A stretch of DNA of 64,000 bases from Cunninghamia lanceolata (GCA_027924645.1 BSBN01001687.1:5270001-5334000), one strand, 5' to 3'. Positions 44,822 through 56,056 are shown, counted from the first letter of the stretch. Notes: a model not told the origin generated them from the letters alone. Numbers and translations: made by a program.

Positions 44822-46504
44822 ATGGCTGAACCAGGGTTTGAGGTTCTTACTCCTCACAATTATCATACATGGAAAGTGAAAATGCAAAGGTTACTTTGGT
44901 CAAAGGAATTATGGTCTACCTTGAATGAAGAACAACCAAATATCACCAAGGAATATGAGAAGTTTGCATATAAGAATAAGTGTGATGAGGCGATGGGCCA
45001 AATTGCAATGCATATCTCAGATTCTTTGTTCTTCCACATCAAGGGGTACACTACACCTAGAGAGGTATGGACTAAACTTAAGGATCTCTTTGGTGCAGTT
45101 AGTGAAATAATAGCCATTCAATTAGAAGCTAAATTAGCATATCTTTTGATAGATACATTCCCTACTATTGAGGATTATCTGGTAAAATTCAAGTCCTTAC
45201 GTTCTCAGTTGTTAGGGTGTGGAAAAGAAAAAAGTGATAAGGAATGCATTTTCTTGGTTCTGTCAAAATTAACGGGTGTTTTTTCATACTTTGCTACTTC
45301 CTTTTATTCTACTATGGATGGGTTGGGAACTAGATTTGTTATGCCATCCTTTGAGACATTCTATGAAAGATTGACTAGAGAACAATCCAAACTTCATCAA
45401 TCTGATATCACTAAGTCTCATGCATTAGTTTCTTCTACCACCAAAGAGAAAGGAAAGAACAAGAAGGATAAACCCAAAACAGAATCAAATGATCCTTCCA
45501 ATCCATCTTCTAAAGAGACACATCCTAAGAAGGAGAGGCCCAAATGTAATTTTTGCAAAAAAGAGGGCCATAGTGAACAAAGCTGTTATAAGAAGGAAAT
45601 TCACGAGTTAAAACAATTTCTCAAGGAACATAATATAACCCCTCCTTCCTCATCTAGTTCACCTCCTCCTTCTAACAAAAATAAGAATAAGGACAAGGAT
45701 ACTTCCCCTAGCTTCAAAGGAAAAGGACATGCCCTAATTACTACTCATGCATCCAGAGATATCGGATGGATCATTGATTTAGGGGCTTCAGTGCACATTA
45801 CTCGATCACCTAATTTATTAGTTCCAGGTACTCTTAGAGCACCCTATTATGATGGATTCATGGTTGCTAACAATAAAGTGGTTCAAGTTACTTCCATAGG
45901 AGAGATTAATTTGGGTGATGGTTTGGTTTCTAATGTCCATTGTATTCCTAAAATTGTTCATAATCTATTATTAGTCTATCAGATCAAACAGGCAGGTAAC
46001 ACAATGGAGTTTACCTCTGATTTAGTGCTTATTCATCATCCTTTGGGAGAGTTATTTGCAGCAAGTAGGGCTGATCATCAGTCCAAGGTATATACCTTTG
46101 ATCATTTTATTGATGATGATGCTCCCTATGTTCCTTTAACTCCACCATCCAGTGTGCAGAGTGACTCTGTTCCTCTTAATGGGTTTGTTGATTTGATCAC
46201 TATACCATCATCACCTACCACATTAGAGTCGACAGAAGACATCATCATTTCTTCCAATATGAGTTCTTCTCTTGACCAGGTTGATCATAGTATTCCAGAT
46301 CTTGCTTTGGTTGATGAGTATTTGGCAGGTTTATCAGACTTGTTTGTGGAGACTCGTCTTGGAGATTTGGAAGACACATTTGAGGGTATATCCCTCCTAT
46401 TTGATGATATTTGTGGTACAACAATTGTCACTAGACATCTTTGTCTTCAGAGAATGTTCAAAATCAGTTTCCAGTGGTACCTTGTTTGTCACCGATGTTC
46501 CTGA
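44822..46504 (+). CDS. Element F gag-protease polyprotein, 560 aa, intact ORF
   Basis: ATG at 44822 (ATGGCTGAACC) to TGA at 46502-46504. Residues 1-200 are copia gag (LTPHNYHTWKVKMQRLL, EVWTKLKDLFG, LPS-like LVLSKLTGVFSYFATSFYST). Residues 205-245 are Lys-rich. A complete zinc knuckle (CNFCKKEGHSEQSC, about residue 240) follows, then a Ser/Pro/Lys linker. The aspartic-protease region is at about residues 318-400 (WIIDLGASVHITRS, VHCIPKIVHNLLLVYQI). The active-site triad D-S-G reads D-L-G, a Ser-to-Leu change, so self-cleavage is doubtful. The last 100 residues are acidic and match no pol domain. The ORF is open despite nearly 5% LTR divergence, which may reflect selection before silencing or chance. 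Confidence 0.85.
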   Translation: MAEPGFEVLTPHNYHTWKVKMQRLLWSKELWSTLNEEQPNITKEYEKFAYKNKCDEAMGQIAMHISDSLFFHIKGYTTPREVWTKLKDLFGAVSEIIAIQLEAKLAYLLIDTFPTIEDYLVKFKSLRSQLLGCGKEKSDKECIFLVLSKLTGVFSYFATSFYSTMDGLGTRFVMPSFETFYERLTREQSKLHQSDITKSHALVSSTTKEKGKNKKDKPKTESNDPSNPSSKETHPKKERPKCNFCKKEGHSEQSCYKKEIHELKQFLKEHNITPPSSSSSPPPSNKNKNKDKDTSPSFKGKGHALITTHASRDIGWIIDLGASVHITRSPNLLVPGTLRAPYYDGFMVANNKVVQVTSIGEINLGDGLVSNVHCIPKIVHNLLLVYQIKQAGNTMEFTSDLVLIHHPLGELFAASRADHQSKVYTFDHFIDDDAPYVPLTPPSSVQSDSVPLNGFVDLITIPSSPTTLESTEDIIISSNMSSSLDQVDHSIPDLALVDEYLAGLSDLFVETRLGDLEDTFEGISLLFDDICGTTIVTRHLCLQRMFKISFQWYLVCHRCS

Positions 46505-46964
46505 TTGGTTCGTGGCATCATTTTCCAAGGCCTTGGTGAGACATGAGCAGATTTCAGAGACATCATCATACATTTTCATGCTTCTTTCTTTTAATTCCTA
46601 TCTAGAGTGGAAAGCATACCTGCATATATACATGGTTTTGTTTCTTCCAAAAGGGAGAAAAGTTGTTTGTCAACATTGGATCATGTTCTGTCTTTAGGCA
46701 CTTACCATTTTTGTAGGTGATTACACATTGTAGGGGGGCTACACAATCTCTCTCTTTCCCTCTTATGAGGGGGCCATTAATTATATATACATGATGTATG
46801 TAGTACTTGGGGGGTATTACTGAGTCCACCCGTACATCATTCCAGTTTTCACATATTTGTGAATGGGTACCTAACATGGCTAGTTGTCGAGACCCATATA
46901 TATTGCATTTTGTATCTTAAGATTTGAATAATAATTATTCTCCCTAAGTTGCATTTAATAGGGG
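46505..46964 (+). other. Element F 3' untranslated region with purine tract
   Basis: Non-coding tail; AATAGGGG at 46957-46964 is the polypurine tract. Confidence 0.65.
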
Positions 46965-47237
46965 TGTTAGGGTAAATAGATTTTACCTTGCTTAAGTTTT
47001 ACTTAGGCTTAAATAATTGGTTTAGGAAGGTATTCCCGTTAGGGTAGTTTTATCGGTTAAAAGTTTACTCGTCATATTTCTTTTGCATTTAAATAGTCAC
47101 ATTTGTACATTTGTAAAATATCAATCAAGCAATTTTCATTTGATCTCCAATCATCTCCTATTTTTCTATGTTCTGGATCACTCTCTTGTGGCATTTTATT
47201 TTCCTGTTCATCCATGGCTTCTTGTTCATTTACAACA
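46965..47237 (+). repeat. Element F 3' LTR
   Basis: 273 bp, followed by the ATATC duplication. Confidence 0.93.
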
Positions 47238-47242
47238 ATATC

Positions 47243-48098
47243 ATTAACACTTTTATTACCATGTCTAGTATGCACCTACATAGCTACTTTTGATAAATAA
47301 CTCCAAGGATTTCTTATCACCAAGATTGATCTTGGTCTTGAAGCTTTCAACCATGGTAGAAAATAGCTCATTATTCATTGACATGTAATAAGAAAAACTT
47401 GAATCTAAATACTGAACAACTTTAGAACTATTTTAAGATTTTCCATATGATAAGAATAAATTATTTGGAGAAACCTTCTCATTCTTATGAGCATAACTAG
47501 AACTTATTTTATTACCTACTTTTACTCTACATTCCTTTTCAAAGTGACATACCTATTACAATGAAAACACTAAATATTTCTCTTATCAAAAATGCCTCTA
47601 TCTCTTCCTCTTGTAGTTGAACCACATCTTCTTACTTTGTTTCATCTTAAACAATTCTAATTCCTATTTTTGATGTGTCTTTGGTTACTTTTATTGTTAA
47701 TGTTGGCACCATCATTCCTTGTGATCTATAATTTGAAGGTAAAATCCTGCTCATCACTATCATTAAATATCTTCATCTTCAATAATTATTGGAACGTGAT
47801 TCCACTAAATGGTGTTGGAGACCTTAATAATTTTTCACCACAACCTCTTTATTCAATAATTCTCAAAGAGTATCCATCTTGTTGAATACATCCTTTACTA
47901 TTACATAGTAATCACTCAAACTTTCTAATTCTCAAATTCTCTCTCCAATTTTTGTCTTTGACATGATCAATGCCTTGGTAAGCTCCTTCTAGAGTCTTCC
48001 AAACATCCATAGTTATCTTTATGCTTACAATTTTTGAAAATAAACTCTTATCTAGGGCTGTTTGAGTATAAAATACAACCGCATGTTCTAATACCAAA
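47243..48098 (-). pseudogene. Element G gag
   Basis: Minus strand from about 48098: TALDKSLFSKIVSIKITMDVWKTLE-type phrases (in pieces of a broken frame) and AYQGIDHVKDKNW, matching the copia gag core W-LE--Y-G. Further down are decayed linker and knuckle remnants. The frame has several stops. On the minus strand TTGGTATTAGAAC just before the gag start (48085-48097) is the primer-binding site. Confidence 0.72.
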
Positions 48099-48503
48099 TG
48101 AAGATTTTGAAATCCACTATTCAATCAAGTTAAATCTTTCAATAAAAAAACTCACAAAATAACTTTAAAAGCAATAGATTTGCAACACAGCTAATACTTA
48201 TTCATAAAAGCAAATTATTGTTTAAACAAATTCACCATATGACTGTCCAATATTGGCATTCAAAATACTTGATTACAACTCTTCTTATTTTATCTATTAT
48301 TTGCTGAAATTTGCAGAGAATGTATTAATTCTTTCACACTGGTTTTATTGTCTAGTTACATACAACAATGAGTGACTATTTTATAGTCACAACCCCAAAA
48401 ATAGTACAGAACAATAGTCTGCTCTACTTCATAAATAGAACTAAACACCTAGTTAAAAACTCTAAAAATAATAATGAACAAATTGATAAAGGTTGTGCTA
48501 ACA
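48099..48503 (-). repeat. Element G 5' LTR
   Basis: Bounded by the primer site on one side and by GCTAACA (minus: TGTTAGCACAACC) at 48503. About 405 bp. A TATA-like TATAAAATAG (minus) lies inside an 8-bp-arm inverted repeat GTGACTAT-TTT-ATAGTCAC at about 48372-48390. No second copy is in the window. Confidence 0.62.
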
Positions 48504-49560
48504 TAACAACTAGTTAGATCCCTAACGTTGCGGGTGTTTCTAGTTTAGCTTGGACTACTACTATCAAATCGATGGATGTTCGGAGCATGAGTTTTGCATT
48601 TACGAGTGCCAAGGAGCTACCTATTTTGTTTAAAAACCAGTGTTGATGGGATTGGAGGAGAGCTCTTCATCCCCTATTCCATCACCTTTGTTGGGTTCTA
48701 TTGCAAGGGTTATGGAGGGCTACCGCAATGGTCTACCAGGGACTCAAGATAATAGTAATAGAGGAGTTAATATAGTCATTTTTGGGGCTGCGCCATGGGT
48801 CTCTTCCCCCCTCTGGATTAGGGTTGGAGGCTTAGTATTCAAGGTTCTGTTATTGAGAGATCATCCTCCAAGTTTGTTGAAGCCCTTGGGCAAGTTCTCA
48901 AGGTCAAGGCCCAATGTGGACTTAAAAAATAGGGCTAAGTGAAAATAGAAGATCAAAGCCAAAAATAGGGCTAAGTGAAAAGAGAAGATCAAAGGCTAAT
49001 TGGAGATTTCTATTCTTCTGAAAAAAAATTTCCTCATTTCTTTTTCTCTCTATGACGATTGTTCTTTGATTGTGAAGGGTGGTCCATGGTTCTTTGGCAA
49101 ATACTGCTTGTTCTTTAAGAATTAGGAACCAAGATTAGATCTAGACAGAGTTTGCATTAGAAGAATCCCAGATTGTGTCACACTCACTAGGTTATGGCTA
49201 GAGTATTGGGATGAGATTGTGTGGAAAGCTATTGCTTGTTCTTTGGGTGATTTCATTGTGATTGATGAGGTGACTAAATTGGGAAAGCATTTTCTATATG
49301 CTAGATTTTGTGTTAACCTTTCTATTGACAAGGCACTCCCCTCTTGGATAACTTTATCATTGAAACTTGGTGATTGGGTGCAACAAATCATGTATGAGGA
49401 GTCTCTTATGTGTGTCTCAATTGTCACAAGTCAGGCCATGCTTATGTAGTATGTGGAGATTCAAAAAGAACCATTCAAAAGAAAAATAAGGATTATCAAG
49501 ATCCAACGAGGCTATCATCTCTTTAGAGGCGATTTGCATGTCAGTTAGTCCTCTTATGGA
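48504..49560 (+). pseudogene. Second LINE-type ORF1 relic (DUF4283 plus CCHC knuckle)
   Basis: Plus strand: GGPWFFGKY (DUF4283), EPRLDLDRV, LWLEYWDEIVWKAIACSLGD and ARFCVNLSIDKALPSWITL, then GDWVQQIMYEE. In a shifted frame a complete knuckle follows: CLNCHKSGHAYVVCG at about 49411-49455. The layout matches the relic at 20-1429 but the two are clearly different families. Upstream Gly/Ser/Pro-rich sequence may be the N-terminus. Frameshifts and stops make it a pseudogene. No ORF2 was found after it; a short LINE-like opening phrase near 49720 is too weak to call. Confidence 0.7.
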
Positions 49561-49784
49561 CAAGTAGACAAAACTCACTCTTAAGACTCTTGGTACTACT
49601 TCTTTGGTAGAGAAGAGTAAAGATCCTGAGTGCTTGTCCTCAGAAAGGAAAATTGTATAGTGGCTTCTTTTGATAAGAATTTTTGGGATCTTTTTAATTC
49701 TACCTAGATTCTTAGATTATGAATCATGCTAGTAAAGGGTTGGATTTGGCTTTATGTCATGGAATGCTAGAAAACAAAGTATCA

Positions 49785-49940
49785 CTAGCATACTTGTATT
49801 TAAAAAATATATCTAAAGTATGCCCAGAGATATCCTTCTTGAGGCGCCTAATGTTAGGATTAGTAATTGAAAAATAGGTGCCTTGAGAAGGATATCTCTC
49901 AGCATACTTTAGATATATTTTTTAAATATAGGTATGCTAG
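49785..49940. repeat. Foldback or MITE-like inverted repeat, 156 bp
   Basis: Arms of about 65 bp (from CTAGCATACTTGTATT to AATATAGGTATGCTAG) pair with about seven mismatches around a 26-bp loop. Each arm also contains an inner inverted pair GCATACTT / AAAGTATGC. TA flanks the GCATAC termini on both sides, as in TA-target elements, but termini alone do not fix a family. Confidence 0.75.
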
Positions 49941-49964
49941 TAGCATCCACAGTGGCAAGCCTAA

Positions 49965-50150
49965 TTCTAACTATATTATATTATTATAAGAATTGTTATA
50001 ATTATATAATATAATATTATATTATAGATTAGATATAATAATTATAATTATATATTATATTATATGAAAAATATATAATATACCTATATTATATTAATTA
50101 CATTTAATATAATATGTAATTATAATAATATATCTAACCTATAAATTATA
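49965..50150. repeat. AT-only low-complexity block
   Basis: Almost pure ATATTATA-type sequence with many short palindromes, between the foldback and the telomere-like array. Confidence 0.8.
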
Positions 50151-52020
50151 ATTCTAGGGTTATGGTTTTAATCTAATTAAGGTTATGGTTATGTTCATAG
50201 AAATGTATGCTAAGTGTAATGTTAGCACAACTTGTCATAATTAGGTTAGAGTTAGGGTTCAAATGAAGATTACATTTAGAATTAGGATTTTGTTTAGGGA
50301 TGGGGTTAAGATTAGGCTTATAAATCAATGTTATCTATGATTAAGGCTAGAATAAGAGTTAGATATAGAATTAGGGTTAGATTTAGAATTATTATTACAA
50401 TAATTCTAATTCTATCCCTAACCCTAACCCAAACCTCAGTTCTAACCCTAACCCTAATTCTAACCCCAACCCCAATTCTAACCTTAACCTTATACTAACT
50501 GTAATAATAATTCTAACCCTAACCCTAATTCCAACCCTAATCCAAGCACTAATTCAAATCATAATTATAATGGTAACCATAACCCTTACCTTAATCCTAA
50601 CACTAATGCTAACCATAAGATTCTAATTATATCCCTAATGATAACCCTAACTCTATCCTAAATTTGAATTGTAACCCTAACCATAATTCTATCCTAAATT
50701 TGAACTATAATCCTAACCCTAATTGTATCGCTAACTTTAATTCTATCCTTAAACCTAACCCTAATTTAACTCTAACCCTAGTTCTAATTCTAATGTTTTC
50801 TGCTTATATATTTTCCCTAATTATAATCAAACCCATAACCCTAATTTTATTCCTAAACCTAACTCTAACCCTAATTCTATCCTAAAACCTAATTGTAAAC
50901 CCAACCCTTTGATTATATATATGTCATGATTGTAACCTTAATTTGAATTGTAACCCTAAAACTGCATTCTATCAGTAACCTTGATTTTATCCTTAACCCT
51001 AACGCTAATTTAACTCTAACCCTAGTTCTAGTTCTATTGTTTTTTACATATACATATTTGCCCTAATTATAACTAAACCCATAACCCTAATTCTATCCTT
51101 AAACATAATAGTAACCCTAATTTTATCCCTAACCATAATTATAACCCTAACCCTAATTCTGACCCTAAGACTAACCCCAACCCTAATCCTAATTCTAACC
51201 CTAACCCTTATTCTAACCCTAAGTAAATTTCTAACCCCTACCCTAATTATATTCATAACCCTAATTGTATCGCTAACTTTAATTCTATGCTTAACCCTAA
51301 CCCTAATTTAACTATAACCCTAGTTCTAATTCTAATGTTTTTTGCTTATACATTTGCCCTAATCATAACCAAACCCATAACCCTTATTTTATCCCTAAAC
51401 CTAACTCTAACCCTAATTATAACCCTAATCATAACTCTAACCCTAACCATAACCATAACCATAACCATAACCTTGATTCTAATCATAACCATAAATCCAA
51501 CCCTAACCCTTATTATAACCCTAAACCTAGTTGCCACCCTTCTTTAAACTATACCCTAAATTCTAATTATAATTCTAACCTTAATTCTAACCCTAATTCT
51601 ATTTGCAATTCAAACCCTAACCCTAATCATAATCATAACCCTAACCCTAACTTTAATTATAATGGTAACCCTAAATCTCATCTTAAGCCTAAGGTTCCCT
51701 TATTATAACCCTAACCCTAGTTTTGACCCTTATTCTCATTCGAATTGTCACCCTTTTTAAAATTGTAACTCTAATTCTAATTGTAATTCTAACCCAAAAT
51801 CTAACCCTAATTATAATTACAATTCCAACCCTAACGCTAATTATAACCCTAATCTAATTCTAACATTAATCATAATTCTAACCCTAACCCTAAACCTAAC
51901 CCTAACCACATTGCTAATTCCTGACCCTAATTCTCATTCTAATCATCACCCTATTTCTAACTATAACATAAATTATAATTATAACTGCAATTCCAAACCC
52001 AAATATAATTGTAACTATAG
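50151..52020. repeat. Telomere-like degenerate hexamer array with strand switch
   Basis: 50151-50395 carries GGTTAG/TTAGGG-type motifs on the plus strand. From about 50396 to 52020 the motif is CCCTAA/TTCTAA/CCATAA. The switch point holds AGAATTATTATTACAATAATTCT. Period is mostly 6 bp, so it is closer to TTAGGG than to the usual plant TTTAGGG. A higher-order unit with an unrelated insert (GTTTTTTGCTTATACATTTG type) recurs at about 50761, 51003 and 51301. The frames across it (VRIRVRV and similar) are repeat by-products. Confidence 0.85.
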
Positions 52021-52194
52021 AGTAACTCTACATTTTGTTTCAGTTTCAGTATTGTTGTGATATTATGTTACAGTGGCTAATATTTGTGATTATGTATGTT
52101 TCTATGTGCGGGTCATCCCAAGTGTCAAAGCTACAACAAAGGAACAAGCTTTAAGTTTTACCTCAAAGAATGTCGCGTGATATTTTTCTTTTGA

Positions 52195-52945
52195 ATTAGT
52201 ATTGTAGGCTTCGCCACATGTCTACACTGGAGGTAGTCTTTTAAAGTTTCTTTTATTGCTATATGCTTGTGGATGGTGCTGTGTGTCTTTTTGAGCCTTA
52301 TGCGGGTGTTGCCATGTGTGTCTTCTTTTTTGAAGCTTGTTAGTATCGGTATATGTTTGGTGGGCCACAGTTTTACGAAGACACAGTTTCATCCTTATTG
52401 TAGAAGGTGCCACGTGGTGACAGCAGAAGAAGGGTCTCTTTTATTTTAATGCTCTCAGAGAGAAAGCATTTTGATTCATAGTTGTAGCAGATGCTGCCAA
52501 GTGTCAGCTTCTGAGTATCCTTCAGGGTCTCTTTATAAATTACATGTTCTTGCGAGCTTTGCCACATGTCCATTTTTTTTGCAGGTGGATGGCGCCATCT
52601 GTCCCAGTTTGTTTTTGTATGTAGGCAACAAGTGATGTATGTAATGGGTCCCACATTTTTATGTCTCAATTTCAAAGTAAAGTGGATGGTGACAGATGTC
52701 ATAACGGTAAGTCACCCAAGCATAAAGACATAGTTTTTAAGCGCTCAGCAGGGTAGGACACGTATCACTTTCATGGTAAGGAAGAGTGCGACAAGTGGCT
52801 TTTTCCTATGAGTTTCTTTGAAGGTAAAAGAGTCTCTAAGTATAGCGGATGCTACCATGTCTGACAATTCCTTTTGAGGAATGAGCCCGCAAGTGTTGCC
52901 ATGTGTCTTAACCATGATACAGTTAGAGTGCCACATACAATTATG
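52195..52945 (+). repeat. Degenerate repeats with GGTGCCACGTGTC-like core
   Basis: Versions of a TGCCACATGTC / GTGCCACGTG core recur at about 52211, 52307, 52405, 52491, 52556, 52590, 52690, 52755, 52850, 52896 and 52927, embedded in similar 40-90-bp units. The core contains G-box-like CACGTG/CACATG motifs. Position upstream of element H suggests this is U3 (enhancer) repeats of its 5' LTR; the LTR start was not identified. Confidence 0.55.
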
Positions 52946-53660
52946 CCAGAGCCAATAAGCAAGTAGGAAGGATAGCAGTTATAGATTCAGAAGATCGTAA
53001 TTGTCATGGACTTTCAGTAATCTTCAGTTCTATTTGGCCGTTGAAGATTCAGGTTGTTACAGAAATTTTGGGTCAAGTCTATGATTATAAATATGTAGAA
53101 ATTGTAATAGATAGGAGAATTTTGGACAAGAGATCTAATTTTAACAAGTTTTATGAAGAAGAGAATTTGGAAACTTTTTTGTGACTAGATTGTGTCATTT
53201 GCCTTAATTTTGTTATTTCTGATAAGAAGGTTAATATACATGTGCATGTTTCTATGCCTCTTATGTTGCTAGAATATTAATGAAAAAGAACTCTATTATA
53301 TGCCATAGTTGATATTATCTGTGTCTTTGCAAAGTTGTCTAAGTATAGCCTTTGACAGTATTCATTTATATCTATTTATATTAATCATACAGTATCTGCT
53401 CTTTAATATAACTGTATCTTGAGAATTGGTTCATTATGTCAAATTGAAGGAATATATTTTGCTCAGACGCATCACCATAATTTTGATTTGTTTATTGTAT
53501 CTGTAATCCTATTTATCTCTTTCCCTTTACTTAAAACCCAACTATAATAGGAAGAGCCAGCTTCTTTAAAATCTAGAGGTTGTTTCAAGTAGCAAGTCCC
53601 ACATTCTTGAAACTTTCCATGTTGGTGTTGGAACCTGCATAATTTTAAGCATCAATAGTT
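52946..53660 (+). other. Probable rest of element H 5' LTR
   Basis: No gene. AT-rich sequence running into the primer site of H; a matching 3' LTR was not found, so LTR status is inferred from position. Confidence 0.4.
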
Positions 53661-53729
53661 TTTGGCATGCCCGGTGGGACCTTTCTTGAAGTTCCTATCA
53701 AGATCGTATGAGCTAGAGAGTGACAAGGA

Positions 53730-55330
53730 GTCAGAGCTATGTACCTACAACAAGAGTTTAGTTTGCTGCTAATCCAGGTATTCTTTTACCACCATTATTT
53801 ACTACTCCAAGAAGAAGGGTGAATCAAGTTACGGTGACACAATAAATAAATATGGGAGCACCTATACCCCCAAGGAATTATGCAAATTAGAACACTGGTA
53901 GTCCTCTCATTCTCCCAGTACCACCAACCACTTGGGACCCTATTCTAGCTAATGCTTTGAAGGCTCTACCTAAGTTCAGTGGAAAAGATTTCAAGACACT
54001 TGGGGAGCATCTACAAGATGTGTCTGATGTGTGTGTAGTGCATGTTATTACTAAACAAAATGTGGCAATAAGACTGCTAGTAGCTTCTTTCAAAGGGAAG
54101 GCTCTGGACTGGTATAGATCTCTGCCTCCAAATACAATATCTACTTGGGATTAGCTTGGTGATGCTTTTTTTGCAAGATTTAAAGAGAAAGGTGATAACT
54201 CTTCCCTACTACAACAATTCATTACCATAGAGAGAGCACCACAAGAGGCTATAACTAATTTCAATACAAGGTTTCAAAAGACCTGAGAGAGAATTCCTAC
54301 TACCGCAAGGCCACCATCAGGTATGGCAATTGTGTTTTACCTCAAAACTTTCAACTCTGATATATCAGTAATGATTCAGTCCCTGGGAGGTCAAACTCTA
54401 CCAGAAGCATACGAGTTAGCCGTTAAAGTTGAAAACAACTTGATAGATGCAAGAAAATTGCCTCCAAGGCCTCTTATGCCCATGTTCCTAGAAATCTCCC
54501 TACCTTTGCCACAAGAAGCTCTGAATCTTGCATTTCCACTTATGTCCATGTATTCATTCCTGGTACCTCAACAACCTGCTATGGTAATGACTTCTGCCCA
54601 ACCATCCAAAATGGATGATGTCAAGAATATCCTCAGGACCTTTTCAAATGAGATAATTAATCTAAAAAGGCAACAAACTTCCTATTCAAAGCATCCTAAC
54701 CAAGGTTTCCAAGGAAATAGACCCTCTTTCTAGCTAAATCAATATCAAGGCCCTCAAAGGTAAAATAATCCTCAGCCTTCAAACTAGTTGGTTTCAGTCC
54801 CCACACCTCTACAAGTTGTTCCCCATAATCCTAACAGAGAAATAGTTCCAAGACAAAATAACTTAGCAGGTGACACCAATGCCTGGTGCTTTCCCTGCAA
54901 TAATGCCCATATGCCCAGAGACTATCCCATAGGCAATTTGCAGCAAAAGGTAGCAGAATAGAGAAGGGTAGAAGGACAACTCCTGACATCCAATGCTCCA
55001 CCATATAAGTCCCCTGGTGTTCATAACACAGTAATTGTTGCCCAGATGCAAGGGATGTCTATACAACAAGAAGAGGAAATTACTCCTGAACATGCCTTAT
55101 TTTCATGGATTGAAGATGAAGATTCAATGTTCTTGAATGAAGCATCCACTTCAAAGAAACCATTGGTGCAGTCAGATTATTATACCAAATCAAAGAGGAG
55201 AATGATGGAACTAGCTAAAGTCACAAATAATGAGACTACCAGAACTCCTCCATTCCAAAACTATCACAACCCAGTCTCTAGGAAAGAAGTGCCCCAACCG
55301 ATGCATAATCAGGTAGCCTCAGGTTAGATG
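53730..55330 (+). pseudogene. Element H gag
   Basis: An extended frame from about 53730 carries FAANPGILLPPLF, TWDPILANALKALPKFSG, then the gag core (LLVASFKGKALDWYRSLPP, TISTWD-LGDAFFARFKEK, FNTRFQKT) and IQSLGGQTLPEAYELAVKVE. A worn zinc knuckle (WCFPCNNAHMPRDYP, last Cys changed to Tyr) lies near 54880-54925. Stops replace Gln in RV-FAAN, TQ-INMG and YAN-NTG. The knuckle is followed by an acidic region (EEEITPEHALFSWIEDEDS). The intact protein would be the capsid precursor. Open pieces: 53957-54154, 54323-54733, 55046-55327. Confidence 0.8.
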
Positions 55331-55486
55331 CTAGAGAAGACAAGGTACCCTTACTATCCAAAGACACAAGCATTGGGACCTGTGAATGTGGTGGAATAGA
55401 TGAAAAGGACCCCAACGCACGTATCAATTTGGGATATGTTGGCTATCCTCAAGTAGAAGATGTTGTAAGAAGCTCTACAAGGTTAG

Positions 55487-56056
55487 GTGGCCTCTAAATC
55501 TACCAGTGCTAAAGAAGGAGCTACTAATAAAGGAAAGATCCAATATAAAGATACTACACCTTTACAAACAACAACTCTGTTGAATAATATGCCAGAGGTA
55601 GGTAAATCCAAGCCAGATCCATTTTATCTAACTTTAATAGTAGGAAAGAAACTGTTGCATAACGTAATGATAGATTCTTGAGCTAGCACTATGGTCGTGC
55701 TGAAATAGATAGCAGATGCTCTAAAGATAAATTATGAGCCACTTACTAGAGGAGTCATGCAGTTGGATGGAAAGTCTATTCAAACTATAGGAAAAATCAA
55801 ACAACTTCTGTTGCATCTATATACTTGTCCCAATATAACTGTCAATCAGGATGTGGTAGTCATAGATATCCCCCCTATTTTTGGTTTATGCCTATCCAGA
55901 GATTTCACAGCCAAGATAGGAGGTTACATGTCACTAGATTGGTCACACCTAATTTTAAGAACCAAGTATGGGACAAAGATGAAAGTATTGTCTAAGCCAT
56001 TATCTAAAGACCATATCACTAATGAACCAACCCCAAAGAAGTATCCCATGCCATGA
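55487..56056 (+). pseudogene. Element H aspartic protease
   Basis: FYLTLIVGKKLLHNVMIDS is followed by a TGA (55679-55681) where the Gly of D-S-G-A-S should be, then AS-MVVLK. The domain continues with VMQLDGKSIQTIGKIKQL, HLYTCPNITVNQDVVVIDIP and LCLSRDFTAKIGGYMSLDWS, which matches the gypsy protease fold end. The active-site Asp is kept but the site itself carries the stop. Confidence 0.78.

Larger units (their letters stand above)
43681..47237 (+). mobile_element. Element F: gag-protease-only copia element (TR-GAG type)
   Basis: Two 273-bp LTRs (43681-43953, 46965-47237; TGTTAGGGTAAAT...TTTACAACA) flanked by ATATC (43676-43680, 47238-47242). The primer site TGGTATCAAAGT follows the 5' LTR, and AATAGGGG precedes the 3' LTR. 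About 13 substitutions separate the LTRs (near 5%). The only coding region is a 560-codon gag-protease ORF; integrase and reverse transcriptase are absent. Such elements are known as terminal-repeat retrotransposons with GAG and are mobilised by autonomous relatives. Confidence 0.94.
40665..48503 (-). mobile_element. Element G: decayed Ty1/copia, minus strand, with two insertions
   Basis: From high to low coordinates: LTR (48099-48503), primer site, gag, element F insertion, integrase, reverse transcriptase, solo-LTR insertion, rest of reverse transcriptase. Coding similarity fades below about 40670, and no 3' LTR or RNase H was found, so the 3' end is lost or replaced. The order gag-integrase-reverse transcriptase gives Ty1/copia. 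Confidence 0.78.

Noticed and set aside
50664..51547. Open frames with Val-Arg or Asn-Pro periodic peptides in the telomere-like array
   Set aside because: They are the translation of a 6-bp repeat in several frames on both strands and have no gene-like composition.
52195..52702. Short frames upstream of element H
   Set aside because: They lie in degenerate repeats, on both strands, without recognisable domains.
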